The notes: generated from the sequence alone by a model not told the origin. Shown: positions 54,749 through 63,923, counted from the first letter of the stretch. The stretch: 64,000 nucleotides of DNA from Thermococcaceae archaeon (GCA_030156945.1 JASGLT010000001.1:1-64000), one strand, 5' to 3'. Program-made: numbers and translations.

Positions 54749-55399
54749 TTAGGTTTCCTTGCCAATTTCTATTTTGGATTCCCTTAGAAAGTTCTGAGGA
54801 GAATCAGGCACTATGTTAAAGAGTTTAGATATGGGTGGTTTTTCTTTTCTTCGTTTCTTGCCTTTTGACTTTTGTTTGTTCAGCTGAATTATCTCACTAT
54901 CATTAGTTATGAACCAGTTACATCCATTACAAACCGCAGTGGTTAGTAAAATGGCATCATGCGGGCGTAGTCCATAATCCAAAACTAATTTTGGATACAC
55001 TTCATCATTTACATTGTCATCAATCACGACAATAAAAGATTTGAGTTCATTAAGATGACTCCGAACTGTTTCCCAAAATAGTGACTTCTCGTCTTCAGTA
55101 AGGTCATTTTTGCTTCTTAACTTTGACCATAATGTGATGGGTATCCCAGAACGATAGAGCTTGAGCGATAGCACTTCATTGTAAAGAACATGATAAACCT
55201 CACCTATGGCAAGTGTGGATGTTACAGCTTCATACATGTCATCTTCTTTTAAAGCTTCGATGAGCACATAGGAGTAGCTAAATGTCCTAAATCTTTCGCT
55301 TAAGATTTTATCATCTCTCAGTTCTTCCAACCTTTCGACTGAGGAGCTTATCAGTATCCAGTTAGCAATAACATTTGCATCAATGAAGACTTTTGACAT
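54749..55399 (-). CDS. PIN-domain protein in the defence island
   Basis: 216 residues, longer than VapC. VFIDANVIANWILISSS holds the first active-site Asp; RPHDAILLTTAVCNGCNWFITNDSEIIQL the later ones. The tail (about 180-216) has a Lys-rich run (KSKGKKRRKEK). The gene is visibly more AT-rich than the core genes, which suggests transfer. It follows a 55-codon gene by 13 bases. Confidence 0.85.
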   Translation of the reverse strand: MSKVFIDANVIANWILISSSVERLEELRDDKILSERFRTFSYSYVLIEALKEDDMYEAVTSTLAIGEVYHVLYNEVLSLKLYRSGIPITLWSKLRSKNDLTEDEKSLFWETVRSHLNELKSFIVVIDDNVNDEVYPKLVLDYGLRPHDAILLTTAVCNGCNWFITNDSEIIQLNKQKSKGKKRRKEKPPISKLFNIVPDSPQNFLRESKIEIGKET

Positions 55400-55412
55400 T
55401 GTCTAACACCAG

Positions 55413-55580
55413 TCAGCCAAATATGATGTCCCATAGAGATTTCTTCTTTTTCTTTTTGGGCGGATGCCATAAGCCCTTTATCTGCCCAGCACGTCCGCTC
55501 TTTGTAGTCCTCTGACGAAGTTCATAATATTTTCCAGTAACAGGATTGTAGATCCTCTTCTTTTTCTTTGACGATGCCAT
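55413..55580 (-). CDS. Small very basic protein upstream of the PIN gene
   Basis: 55 residues: MASSKKKKRIYNPVTGKYYE, then a basic RQRTTKSGRAGQIKGLWHPP followed by six lysines and SLWDIIFG. I do not recognise a family. The frame extends 17 codons upstream, but ATG 55580 is more likely. Its place directly ahead of a PIN gene is that of an antitoxin; its basic composition would suit nucleic-acid binding. Confidence 0.6.
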   Translation of the reverse strand: MASSKKKKRIYNPVTGKYYELRQRTTKSGRAGQIKGLWHPPKKKKKKSLWDIIFG

Positions 55581-55686
55581 ATTTATCCCCATGAAATAGT
55601 CGGTTTTTGATTTATTTAAGGCTTTTTCCATATCTTGTTCAAGACACCGATGGTGTAGGGAAGAAATTGAAAGGCATCCATCGGCC

Positions 55687-58600
55687 CTACCTCCTCTTCG
55701 AAGACGTCCTCGCCTTCACAAGCCTCGCCTTCACGAGCTCGACAACCGCCCTGTAAACCTCAAGCTGCTCTTCCTCCGTAAGGCCAAGCGCCTCAAAGAT
55801 AACCCTGTCAAGTTCCCTCCTGTCCGGCATGACCTTGTCGAGGGATACATCATCAGGGTTGATGTTGCTGAAGTCCTTGTTGGGCTTCGGAAGGCCGAGC
55901 TCTTCAAATGTTGGTAGGATCTCTCGAATACTTAACTTGGGAGCGATGGTATTTAATATCTTCATAGCATCTGTTGAAAGTACTAGGGGGTTGAGTATTA
56001 ATACTTGCTTAGAAACAATGACGTCAATATCTAATGGGCCACCCCCACCCCCTGGAGTTCTAGCTAGCAGTTCTGCAGTAATATGAGTCAGTGTTGAGTT
56101 TAGAATCAAGAAAAGTAATTCATGTTTTTCGTAGTCTACCCCATAGAAGCTTTTGTTTAGGTAAACTAGACTTGGATTATGAGCAATGAAGAACCTTGAT
56201 TGATGGCGCTCTGGAAATGCCACAGGGCTGTCGATTCCAGGTGTTAAATCATACCAAAACTTTCTAGCTGCACATGTTGGTCTATCATGATATTCCCTAC
56301 TTTCTCCCCATTCAATGTATTTCAACGCGTGAACCTTGCCCTGTCTCCTGAGCTCTTCCTTCGAAAGATTGCAGAGGAACACTCTAAGCTTAAGGTCTTC
56401 CGGCCTAATCCTGTAGGTCTTTATCTCCTGCGGGCTCTTAACAACAGGCTTCAAAAACTCCTCCTCGATATATCCATCCCATCCCGCCTTATTCTTGACG
56501 GCAACCAACCCTTCCTCAGGCTTGTGAACCCTTCCACAAACGGGACAGACGGGCCACTCTATCGGGTTCTTTATTGGCGTCAAATAAAAGAACTCGTTCG
56601 CTCCTGTCTTGAACCCACTTCTAACCTCGGCAATCTCCCCAAGCCTCACCAGCTTGCCCTTTCCTTTATCAAGGATAACATAGAATATCCTTGGAGCCCT
56701 TATGAGTATCCCGCCCCACTTCATACCGCTGTACTCGCCGAAGATGTTGTAGGAGCCGAGCAGGAGGTTCTTTGTACCCATCTCAAGCCCGCCCATCTTT
56801 GCGAGCTCTACAGCTTTGACGCTCCTCACCCTGATGTAATCGTCCTCGTAGGAGTATACTTTTCCTCCGAAGACTTCGACTTCCTTAACTTTTCCGGCAT
56901 AACATTCGAGCATCTTTTCTATTATTTCACGGCTCAGTTCATCAAAGCTCCTCTTTAGGAGGACAAAGTTCACACAACCCTCATCAACGGTGTTAAACAG
57001 CTCTTTGGGTTTTCTAGTTAGCACGGTGATTACGGTATTTACATCGGCCTGCTCAAAAGACCTTGTCGTGTAGTCAATAATCCTCTTCAAGTTCGTGAAC
57101 CTCAGGAAGAACTCCTGCAGAGATGTTCCATAATCAACATCAAGCCATGAGTTGGAGGTAATGAACACTAGCGCTCCTTTGGGGTTGAGCAGGTTGACAC
57201 CTTGGATGAAGAAATAAACATACAAATCGCTCCTCTTGTTCAGCTTCATCTCGTGCTCAAACTTCTCCTTGATTATTGTCTTCATATGCTCGATTATCTT
57301 CTCCTTGTATTCCTTCTTTAATCTATCCTGTTCCTTTTTGGGAAGCATCTGGAACTCAGCCAAATCGTAGTACTCCGGGTAGATCTTCTCCTGCCGCACG
57401 TAGGGCGGATTTGCTATTACTATGTCAAAGCCCTTCTTTTTGAGCATCACATCGGGGAAGTCAAGCTCCCAGATGAAGGGCGGCTTTTCCAGGGCCGAAT
57501 AGTCCTGGTTTGACACAGCTTCAAGGAGCAGTCTGGTCTCCTTCTTCTCCTTTGCCTGTAGCTCCTCCTGAAGGGCATTCTCAAGGAACTCCTGAAGGGC
57601 ATCCCACTTGGCTTTCTCTATGTCCCTGAGCGTTACAGGCTTGCCTTCTATCTTCTCGCCCATGAAGTACTTCCTTACGAGCTCCTTGTAGCTTACTATT
57701 GCCTCGCTCGCACCCTTCTTTGCCCATAGGAGCTTGAGGCCCTCACGGAACTTGGCGAGGGGAATCTCGATAACCTTTTTCCTCCCGCCGATCTTGAGAA
57801 CGAAGTGGGGAGGCGCCAGAGAGTCTCCAACCGTTAGCTTCGTTTCAAGATTGGGCAGTATCGGCTCGTTAGGAATTCTCTCCTCTTCCTCGATGAGGGC
57901 CAGCCAGAGCCTGAGCTTGGCAACCCTTATCGCCCACTCTTTGATGTCAACGCCGTAGATGTTGTCGCGTATTATCTCAAGCTTCTTCTTGTAGGTGATC
58001 TTGGAGTCTTCCGTGAGCTTTTCATAGAGTTCCATTAGGAGGTGGTACATGCCGACGAGAAAGGCACCGCTTCCCGCGGCGGGATCAACAACCTTGACCT
58101 CGTTGAGGGCCTTTTCAATTTCCTCAATATCTCCCCAGGTGAGCAAATTTGGATCCCAGTCGTAGGATGGTGTGAAGACAAACTTTCTCAAAATCTCTTT
58201 GTCGAGCTTGGTGTTTCTTTCGAGGTACTCATAAATCCCCATCCTGCACATGAAGTCCACTTCGCTTCTCGGCGTGTAGAATATCCCCGAAGCTCTTCTC
58301 TCCTCTTCCTCACCGGCCTTCTCCTCCTCCGCGATGAGGGACTCGTAGATTTTACCGAGCATTGCCGGATCAACGGCCACCTCGACCTCATATGGAGTCT
58401 CTTCGGTGACAGTGAAGTTGTAGGTCTCAAAGAACCCAAATATAAGGTTCTTAATGATCTCATCATCAATGTCTTGGATCACTTCATCCAGAGCCACATT
58501 TTCCATTTTGACGTGAGCAAAAAGACCTCCATTAAAGTATGGGACAAGCAGGAAGGGATAGAATATCTTATCCGGGATCCGTGGTTCAAAACGTCTCTCC

Positions 58601-59610
58601 TGACGAGGTTTATTCATGACATTCACAAAGAGATTTCTAAGGACATCCTTGTAAAATCCAGAAACCTCACCGGTTTCCTTTAATTCTTCATAGACTTCCC
58701 ATAACCATGCCACAAACCTCTTCCGGTTTAGAAGTGCTGCTTTATCAAACTCGTTTTTAGCAAATTTCTCGTTGACCATCCACCCCTTCTTCTGGAGGAA
58801 GTAGACGAACATGAGCCTGTTGAAGAAGGTGTGAGCAAAAGTCTTGGCGGCCCTCTCAAGGAAAATCTCCTCGGCTCTGTCCCTTGGAACAGTTACGGAC
58901 TCATCGACGGCTGAGAGGTAGTCCTTAGGACAGGCTTCTCTCAGCGCCTCTCCATAGTTGGCCTTTATCCAGTCCTTGAGCTTCAGGTAGTACCTCTTGT
59001 AATCCTCAAAGAACTGCTCGGTTAGGGGCTGCACAAGCATGTATTCGTTTATCAGTGCCCTGATCTCACTTGCGGGAGGTACTTTATTTTTCTTCTCAAT
59101 TTCTTCAGCAACCTGCGCAAGGTTCCAAGCAAGGGTTCTCAATCTCTTATCCTCGGGGTCAATTGTGTAAATATTAAGCTTCGTGCTCTCTAGGTGCCTC
59201 TGATAAACGGGAACGATGAGCTTCCAGAACTTACGCTCCTCACCAGGCGACTTCTTAACGTCGAGAACGAGAAGGAAGTTTGCAAAGTCAAGCCCGAGAG
59301 AACCCGTAAAGTGCAACAGGTTCTTTATTAATTTCTGACGGTACCTCACAGTGTCGCTCCATGTCTCACCGTATATTACAAAGAACTCGGCCCCTTCTTC
59401 GGGCTCGGTGATGGCAATGACCCTCAGAACCCCGGTGTTTTCTTCAACAAAACCATCGAGGTAATTTCTCTCTATGTCCTCATCTTCATAAATAAATCCC
59501 CAGAACCTTGTAAAAATCTCGCGGAAGGTTCTAACGGCCTCTTCAGTTTTAGTCTCCTTTTCGAGCCTCTCAAGAATAGTCCTGATTTCTTTGGCTTTAT
59601 TCTTCACCAT
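55687..59610 (-). CDS. Eco57I-like N6-adenine DNA methyltransferase, probable defence component
   Basis: 1307 residues. Motif I VVDPAAGSGAF (508-518) and motif IV IVIANPPYV (NPPY 734-737) identify an N6-adenine methylase of the gamma class. The N-terminal 450 residues are helical with no clear PD-(D/E)xK nuclease motif that I can see. The C-terminal 550 residues would include the target recognition domain; they contain a CPVCG knuckle near 1045 and a Gly-rich RTPGGGGGPLDID loop. Size and layout resemble type IIG enzymes, BREX PglX and DISARM DrmMI. Confidence 0.9.
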   Translation of the reverse strand: MVKNKAKEIRTILERLEKETKTEEAVRTFREIFTRFWGFIYEDEDIERNYLDGFVEENTGVLRVIAITEPEEGAEFFVIYGETWSDTVRYRQKLIKNLLHFTGSLGLDFANFLLVLDVKKSPGEERKFWKLIVPVYQRHLESTKLNIYTIDPEDKRLRTLAWNLAQVAEEIEKKNKVPPASEIRALINEYMLVQPLTEQFFEDYKRYYLKLKDWIKANYGEALREACPKDYLSAVDESVTVPRDRAEEIFLERAAKTFAHTFFNRLMFVYFLQKKGWMVNEKFAKNEFDKAALLNRKRFVAWLWEVYEELKETGEVSGFYKDVLRNLFVNVMNKPRQERRFEPRIPDKIFYPFLLVPYFNGGLFAHVKMENVALDEVIQDIDDEIIKNLIFGFFETYNFTVTEETPYEVEVAVDPAMLGKIYESLIAEEEKAGEEEERRASGIFYTPRSEVDFMCRMGIYEYLERNTKLDKEILRKFVFTPSYDWDPNLLTWGDIEEIEKALNEVKVVDPAAGSGAFLVGMYHLLMELYEKLTEDSKITYKKKLEIIRDNIYGVDIKEWAIRVAKLRLWLALIEEEERIPNEPILPNLETKLTVGDSLAPPHFVLKIGGRKKVIEIPLAKFREGLKLLWAKKGASEAIVSYKELVRKYFMGEKIEGKPVTLRDIEKAKWDALQEFLENALQEELQAKEKKETRLLLEAVSNQDYSALEKPPFIWELDFPDVMLKKKGFDIVIANPPYVRQEKIYPEYYDLAEFQMLPKKEQDRLKKEYKEKIIEHMKTIIKEKFEHEMKLNKRSDLYVYFFIQGVNLLNPKGALVFITSNSWLDVDYGTSLQEFFLRFTNLKRIIDYTTRSFEQADVNTVITVLTRKPKELFNTVDEGCVNFVLLKRSFDELSREIIEKMLECYAGKVKEVEVFGGKVYSYEDDYIRVRSVKAVELAKMGGLEMGTKNLLLGSYNIFGEYSGMKWGGILIRAPRIFYVILDKGKGKLVRLGEIAEVRSGFKTGANEFFYLTPIKNPIEWPVCPVCGRVHKPEEGLVAVKNKAGWDGYIEEEFLKPVVKSPQEIKTYRIRPEDLKLRVFLCNLSKEELRRQGKVHALKYIEWGESREYHDRPTCAARKFWYDLTPGIDSPVAFPERHQSRFFIAHNPSLVYLNKSFYGVDYEKHELLFLILNSTLTHITAELLARTPGGGGGPLDIDVIVSKQVLILNPLVLSTDAMKILNTIAPKLSIREILPTFEELGLPKPNKDFSNINPDDVSLDKVMPDRRELDRVIFEALGLTEEEQLEVYRAVVELVKARLVKARTSSKRR

Positions 59611-59743
59611 GGGTATCCCACCCTAGACTTTACCTGGAGAATAATCACCAAGTGAAGTATTTTAGGATTGCGGTGACTATTTATAAAACCAATTTAGGGG
59701 AATTGTTTAGTTCCGTTCGACTATAGAACAGTAGTGAACCTAC
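59611..59743. promoter_or_regulatory. Divergent promoter region of the methyltransferase and EVE genes
   Basis: The minus strand has TTTTATAAATAG (about 59677-59688), a strong TATA box about 70 bases from the methyltransferase start. The EVE gene has no good ribosome site and may be leaderless or expressed from a weak TATA in this stretch. Confidence 0.6.
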
Positions 59744-60175
59744 ATGACCTACTATCTCTGCATTAACAACCGTGCGAACTGGAAGGTGATTAAGGAGAAG
59801 AATGTCTGGGGCGTGCCAAGAAGACACAGGAACACAATCTCCAAAGTCAAGCCCGGTGATGAGCTCGTTATCTACCTCAAGCAGGAGCGTGAAAACAAAG
59901 AAGTGCTCGAACCCAAAATTGTCGGGATTTTTGAAGTCGTAAGTGAGCCCTACGAGGACTCAACGAGAATTTTCAAGAGTCAACCGCATCTCAACGAGGC
60001 CTACCCTCTGAGGGTGAGGATCAAGCCGGTCAAGCTTGGAGAAGTTGACTTCAAGCCGCTCATTCCGAAGCTGAAGTTAATCACGAACAAGAAGAAGTGG
60101 AGCGGCCACTTGATGGGCAAGGCAATGAGGGAAATCCCCGAGGAGGATTACAAGCTTATTGAAAGCTTGCTTTAA
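59744..60175 (+). CDS. EVE-domain protein (UPF0310 type)
   Basis: 143 residues. [51 protein letters not shown] and [21 protein letters not shown] with KWSGHLMG are typical of EVE domains, which bind modified bases. Such proteins are often found with restriction and methylation genes. Divergent from the methyltransferase, it completes the island. Confidence 0.92.
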   Translation: MTYYLCINNRANWKVIKEKNVWGVPRRHRNTISKVKPGDELVIYLKQERENKEVLEPKIVGIFEVVSEPYEDSTRIFKSQPHLNEAYPLRVRIKPVKLGEVDFKPLIPKLKLITNKKKWSGHLMGKAMREIPEEDYKLIESLL

Positions 60176-60496
60176 TCTCTGTTTTTGATTTTGTTCTATC
60201 TCCTTCCGTTTCAGAATTTTGAAGATACAAAAAGCTTTTCCAAAAGTTTGAATGTCCTCTGATGATTTGCTTGGTAATGATAGGATTTTCCTTCAAGGTG
60301 GCAAAAATAATGCCGGTTTTCTTCTCTTTTAACGCCCTCCGGGCGTTATACCACGAGTAAACCTTCTGAAACTTAGCATTGGTTCAGAATCCAGTAGGAA
60401 TATTTGCAGGTCAGGATTAGACATTCATCTCAAAGCAAACTCTTTGGGAATCAGTTAGAAACTTTCCGCCAGCGCTTTCGTCAGAAAGGGCTGTTA
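60176..60496. repeat. Intergenic repeat unit between the defence island and tRNA-His
   Basis: About 320 bases without a gene. It contains one full unit of the dispersed family: AAAAGCTTTTCCAAAAG and GAATGTCCTC (60230-60258), the hairpin at 60331-60347 and CCGCCAGCGCTTTCG near 60467. Confidence 0.7.
60331..60347. repeat. Covarying hairpin element, copy 5
   Basis: AACGCCC-TCC-GGGCGTT, perfect 7-pair stem, preceded by CTTCTCTTTT and followed by ATACCACGAGTAAACC. Confidence 0.8.
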
Positions 60497-60574
60497 TGGG
60501 GCCGGGGCCGGGATTTGAACCCGGGCTAGGGGATCCACAGTCCCCTGTGCTAACCAGGCTACACCACCCCGGCC
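60497..60574 (-). tRNA. tRNA-His (GTG)
   Basis: GCCGGGG/CCCCGGC acceptor stem with an extra 5' G encoded (60574), discriminator C and encoded CCA (60497-60499). The anticodon loop CTGTGGA gives GTG. No intron. Confidence 0.95.
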
Positions 60575-60715
60575 ATGTCCAGCTAAACCTTTTGGGTTAG
60601 CTTTATAAAGTTTTCGTCAGAATCGCCCAAACAAGAGATATGACGGCTTTTAACATCCATAGGACCCCAGGAAGCTGGAATAAAGAAAATTAGCCGGCCC
60701 AAAGGAGGTATAAAG

Positions 60716-61354
60716 ATGAAAGCAAAAAGGGAAGCCCTCAACAGCCTCTTCGATGCCATAAGAACTGGAAAAGCCGACGATGATATAATAGACCTCCTGC
60801 TCCTCATCAACTCCATCAATGGAATTTACACAACCTCCTCCTGTTCCGGGAGAATCGGAATCATCGAAGAGCCCGCTCTGGGGGCAAAGCCCCTCTCCCG
60901 CTGGCTGATAAAAGTCCACAGGCCGATTGAGTTCGAGGAGGCCAGGGAAGCCCTGAATAATGCTGAAAAGGGAATAATCTTCCTCAAGAGCCAGCCGCCG
61001 ATATTCCACGTCGTCGCTGAAGACCTTGAGAAGGCCAAGAAGCTCCACGAGCTCGGTCTGGCCTCGGGCTTCAAGTACACGACCTTCAAGGTAATATCCA
61101 CGCGCTACCTAGTCGAGATAAACGCCACCGAATACCTAACAGCACCCCTCGGCAGGGACGGCAGAGTTCTCGTCGATGACGACTACCTCCGCTTTGCAGT
61201 TGAGATCGGCAACGAGATGCTGAGGCGCTCAAAGGGCAGGCTTCCGCGCCTCGAAAAGAACTTCAGGAAGCTGAGGGAAGAGCTTGGAACGGACGAGCTG
61301 TTTTACGAGCTTGCAGAAGAGTATAAAATCGGAGAAAACTGGAAGCTTCCCTAA
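60716..61354 (+). CDS. taw3: tRNA-Phe wybutosine pathway methyltransferase Taw3 (TYW3)
   Basis: 212 residues. Taw3 methylates N4 of the imG/yW precursors at G37 of tRNA-Phe. GIYTTSSCSGRIGI carries the conserved SSCSGR, and LKSQPPIFHVVAEDLEKA and EINATEYLTAPLGRDG are family stretches. ATG 60716 follows GGAGG. It overlaps the convergent lplA by 4 bases. Confidence 0.93.
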   Translation: MKAKREALNSLFDAIRTGKADDDIIDLLLLINSINGIYTTSSCSGRIGIIEEPALGAKPLSRWLIKVHRPIEFEEAREALNNAEKGIIFLKSQPPIFHVVAEDLEKAKKLHELGLASGFKYTTFKVISTRYLVEINATEYLTAPLGRDGRVLVDDDYLRFAVEIGNEMLRRSKGRLPRLEKNFRKLREELGTDELFYELAEEYKIGENWKLP

Positions 61355-62100
61355 CGCATCTCGTTCCACTTCGGGTTTCCGTACTTTTCCTCCACCAGCC
61401 TCTCCGCCATTTCAAGCTCGTAGTCAGTAAGCTCTCCTTCTTCAAGGTCAAAGGCGTTGAAGAAGCTCTCCTTCAAAAGTTCGTAAGCTTCCCAGCGGGT
61501 CAGCTTTATCCCCTCGCGCTCCAGTGTTGTAACGCGCTCCCAGATGCTCGAAACTCCCTTGTCCTTCAGCTTCTCCTTTGAAACCCTGAGAACCCTTCCG
61601 AGAACCTCAACCCTCGTCGCGTACATAAAGGTGCCGTGCTGGAGGATTACTCCCTTCCTCCTGGTCTGGGCCGAACCGCTTATCTTCTTCCCGTTGGCAA
61701 CTATGTCGTTTAAGCCTGAAAACCCAGCATCGAGGCCCAAACCTTTCAGAGCATCAACGAGGGGACTGGCAAGATAGCGGTAGCTGTCCTCGACGTTTTT
61801 CAGTGCGGGATGAAGCCCTTCCCCAACGACAACCGAGTACGTTATCTCGCCGTATTCATCGTGGAAAACGCTACCACCTCCCGTTATCCTCCTCACAACC
61901 GGGATTCCAAGTTTCCTTGCCTCATCGAGGTTAACATCGTGCACTATGCTCTGGAACCTTCCCATGGTGACCGAGCTGGGCGAAAAAGCGTAGAGCCTCA
62001 CCGTATCGGGGACCTTTCCTTCAATCCTCGCCCTCATTATGGCCTCATCTATGGCCATCTGGACTTCGGGCCTTGCAACTATGAGGGGTATAAACCGCAT
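61351..62100 (-). CDS. lplA: Lipoate-protein ligase A
   Basis: 249 residues. VVRRITGGGSVFHDEYGEITYS is the lipoyl-AMP binding signature; GFSGLNDIVANGKKISGSAQTRRKGVILQHGT follows with the catalytic Lys region. It attaches lipoate to acceptor proteins such as glycine-cleavage H protein; gcvT is elsewhere in this window. Archaeal LplA often has a separate C-terminal subunit, not seen here. Confidence 0.92.
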   Translation of the reverse strand: MRFIPLIVARPEVQMAIDEAIMRARIEGKVPDTVRLYAFSPSSVTMGRFQSIVHDVNLDEARKLGIPVVRRITGGGSVFHDEYGEITYSVVVGEGLHPALKNVEDSYRYLASPLVDALKGLGLDAGFSGLNDIVANGKKISGSAQTRRKGVILQHGTFMYATRVEVLGRVLRVSKEKLKDKGVSSIWERVTTLEREGIKLTRWEAYELLKESFFNAFDLEEGELTDYELEMAERLVEEKYGNPKWNEMR

Positions 62101-62345
62101 CACCACCGACCACCACGGTTAAAAATACCAGGGAGTTTTTAAATTCAGCGATGATGAGGCCAAGCCCTCCTGAGGGGTGATGAGAGCGATCACCACTGAG
62201 CAACCTTTGCTTGCGCAAAGCTTGAGCAAAGGTTTTCGCACTGTTCACTTATTTTGGGGAGATTTGTGCGTGTTTAGTACTATGGGGGGCTGCAATGGGC
62301 CTTCTCGAGTGGAACGGCCATCTTCATCGTGGTTCTCTTTTATCC

Positions 62346-62358
62346 GCCCTTCTGGGGC
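62346..62358. repeat. Possible decayed covarying hairpin element
   Basis: GCCC-TTCTG-GGGC after TTCTCTTTTATCC and before TTCTGAAAGTAAACACC. The flanks fit the family but the stem is reduced to four pairs. Confidence 0.45.
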
Positions 62359-62607
62359 TTCTGAAAGTAAACACCTCTTGAAAGAATCTGCTAAATGGGG
62401 CCACATACCTTGACCAAACTTCGGTATTAGAGTTCTGGGGGTGTGGGGGCGTTAGCCCCCGGCAACCTTTGCTCCGCAAAGGTTGACCAAATTATTCCCT
62501 CCTCAAATGAGGTCGAGTTTAGACAAGTTTTTCCTAAACCTACAAGGCTCTTTCTTGAGTGGAGAACACTTGCGAGGTGAGTTTTATGGTGGGCTTACAT
62601 CTCTTTT

Positions 62608-62624
62608 GACGCCCATAGGGCGTC
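62608..62624. repeat. Covarying hairpin element, copy 6
   Basis: GACGCCC-ATA-GGGCGTC, perfect 7-pair stem with outer pair G-C, preceded by ATCTCTTTT and followed by TTTTTAATGTTAAACC. Confidence 0.8.
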
Positions 62625-62873
62625 TTTTTAATGTTAAACCTTAACTCTTAGAGCCAGTAAGAGGCGTTCTCACTTGATAACCTTTACTAAGTGAGCAGTG
62701 GAAACACCCCAGCAAGAGGAGTAATTCAAAATAGTCAAGACTTTCCGCCAGCGCTTCCATCGGAAGCAAAGCTTCCGGGGTGTTGGGACAAAGTCCCAAC
62801 ATGCGAAGCAAAGGGCTGATGGTCAGGGGCCGATTAGCTCCTCATCGGGGGCCCTCAGGAACCTACCCTCACA

Positions 62874-63347
62874 TCATCCCAGCCCAAGCCATTCCCTAAT
62901 CTCAAGGGGGATTATCCCGATCTTGGGAAACACGAGGAGAGCCTTGTTCTCCACAGCGTAAGCCGGAACGCAGGGTATCGCACCATAGGGCGTGGGGTAG
63001 CCCGGATCCGGCACCCAGTTGTTATCACCCCAAGTAACGAAGCATTTCTCAGTCTTATTCCCAAGCTTGACCTCCTCTATCCCCCTCACCCTGTGAATTA
63101 TCGGGTACTCGTAACCGGGTCGGGTGTAAACTACAACGTCCCCAACCTTTATCTCATCGATGTTGTTTTCATCAATGCCCTTCAAAAGAACCACGTCGCC
63201 CCTGTAGAAAACCGGCTCCATTGAGCCACTCACAACGATTACAAGGGGTTGATCTGTATGCAGCACAAATTTTAGGCCGTAATGTATCATGAACACGATG
63301 AGCACTGATGCGAGTATTACGTAAGCGTCCTTCTTCCACTCCTCCAT
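62874..63347 (-). CDS. Signal peptidase I (archaeal type)
   Basis: 157 residues. One N-terminal membrane segment (YVILASVLIVFMIHYGLKFVL) and the archaeal Ser-His-Asp set: VVSGSMEPVF (Ser), YPIIHRVRG (His) and FVTWGDNN (Asp). It removes signal peptides on the outer face of the membrane. Its start overlaps the DUF531 gene by 31 bases. Confidence 0.94.
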   Translation of the reverse strand: MEEWKKDAYVILASVLIVFMIHYGLKFVLHTDQPLVIVVSGSMEPVFYRGDVVLLKGIDENNIDEIKVGDVVVYTRPGYEYPIIHRVRGIEEVKLGNKTEKCFVTWGDNNWVPDPGYPTPYGAIPCVPAYAVENKALLVFPKIGIIPLEIREWLGLG

Positions 63348-63871
63348 TTCAGCGCCTCCATCAGCGTTGCTATTTTAGTGGGTATAGCCCCTATGGCCGT
63401 GCAGGTTTCGAGGCTAACCTCCCTCCCCGTTATCTCCAGATGATACCTGGCAATCTTAAAGATTTCCCTTGGAAGACCATGCCTCCCCAGACCCACGAGC
63501 AGCAGAAAACTCTCTCCCCTAACGGCCCTTTCGGCAAGCTCCTCGGGAGTTATTCGTTTATCTTCGGAAGGCTTGCTCGTGGTAGCCACCGGAGCACCAA
63601 ACTGGGGCGGAAAACCACCCCTTGGAAATTCAAGAAGGTGAAGCTTATTCCCCCCGGCAAGCTCCAAAAGGTACCTGCCGCCCTCTCCTATTGTTGTGTG
63701 TTGGGCCACTCTCTCCGCCACCTCGAAGGGTCTACCCTCAACTGGAAATCCGATGAGGGCCATATGAAACCCGTAAGCATAGGCCACAGGTGCAGCCCGG
63801 GCTATTGCCCTCAAATGAGCCTCATGAAGTTTTTTTGAATCGTAGGTGTTGTAAAGGCCCAGGGTGAGCAT
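63317..63871 (-). CDS. DUF531 family archaeal protein
   Basis: 184 residues. LTLGLYNTYDSKKLHEAHLRAIARA and LLLVGLGRHGLPREIFKIARYHLEITG with TCTAIGAIPTKIATLMEAL fit the archaeal DUF531 family, which looks like a SPOUT/ribbon alpha-beta fold. Function unknown. Promoter TCTTTATAAACG lies at about 63890-63901 on the minus strand; it probably drives this gene and the signal peptidase. Confidence 0.8.
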   Translation of the reverse strand: MLTLGLYNTYDSKKLHEAHLRAIARAAPVAYAYGFHMALIGFPVEGRPFEVAERVAQHTTIGEGGRYLLELAGGNKLHLLEFPRGGFPPQFGAPVATTSKPSEDKRITPEELAERAVRGESFLLLVGLGRHGLPREIFKIARYHLEITGREVSLETCTAIGAIPTKIATLMEALKWRSGRRTLT

Positions 63872-63923
63872 CAAATTGGGTACGACAAACGTTTATAAAG
63901 ATTTTAGTTGTAATAACTATTTG

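Larger units (their letters stand above)
62107..62870. repeat. Second repeat-rich non-coding region
   Basis: About 760 bases without a gene. It holds stem copies of the CAACCTTTGC kind (62200-62235, 62463-62490), one complete and one decayed covarying hairpin, CCGCCAGCGCTTCC (62748-62761), GGAAGC/GCTTCC (62763-62778) and TTGGGAC/GTCCCAA (62783-62799). Several small open frames are repeat translations. Confidence 0.75.

Noticed and set aside
55687-59610. Complete type IIG restriction enzyme in one chain
   Set aside because: No PD-(D/E)xK motif was found in the N-terminal 450 residues; nuclease activity is more likely in the PLD-helicase protein.
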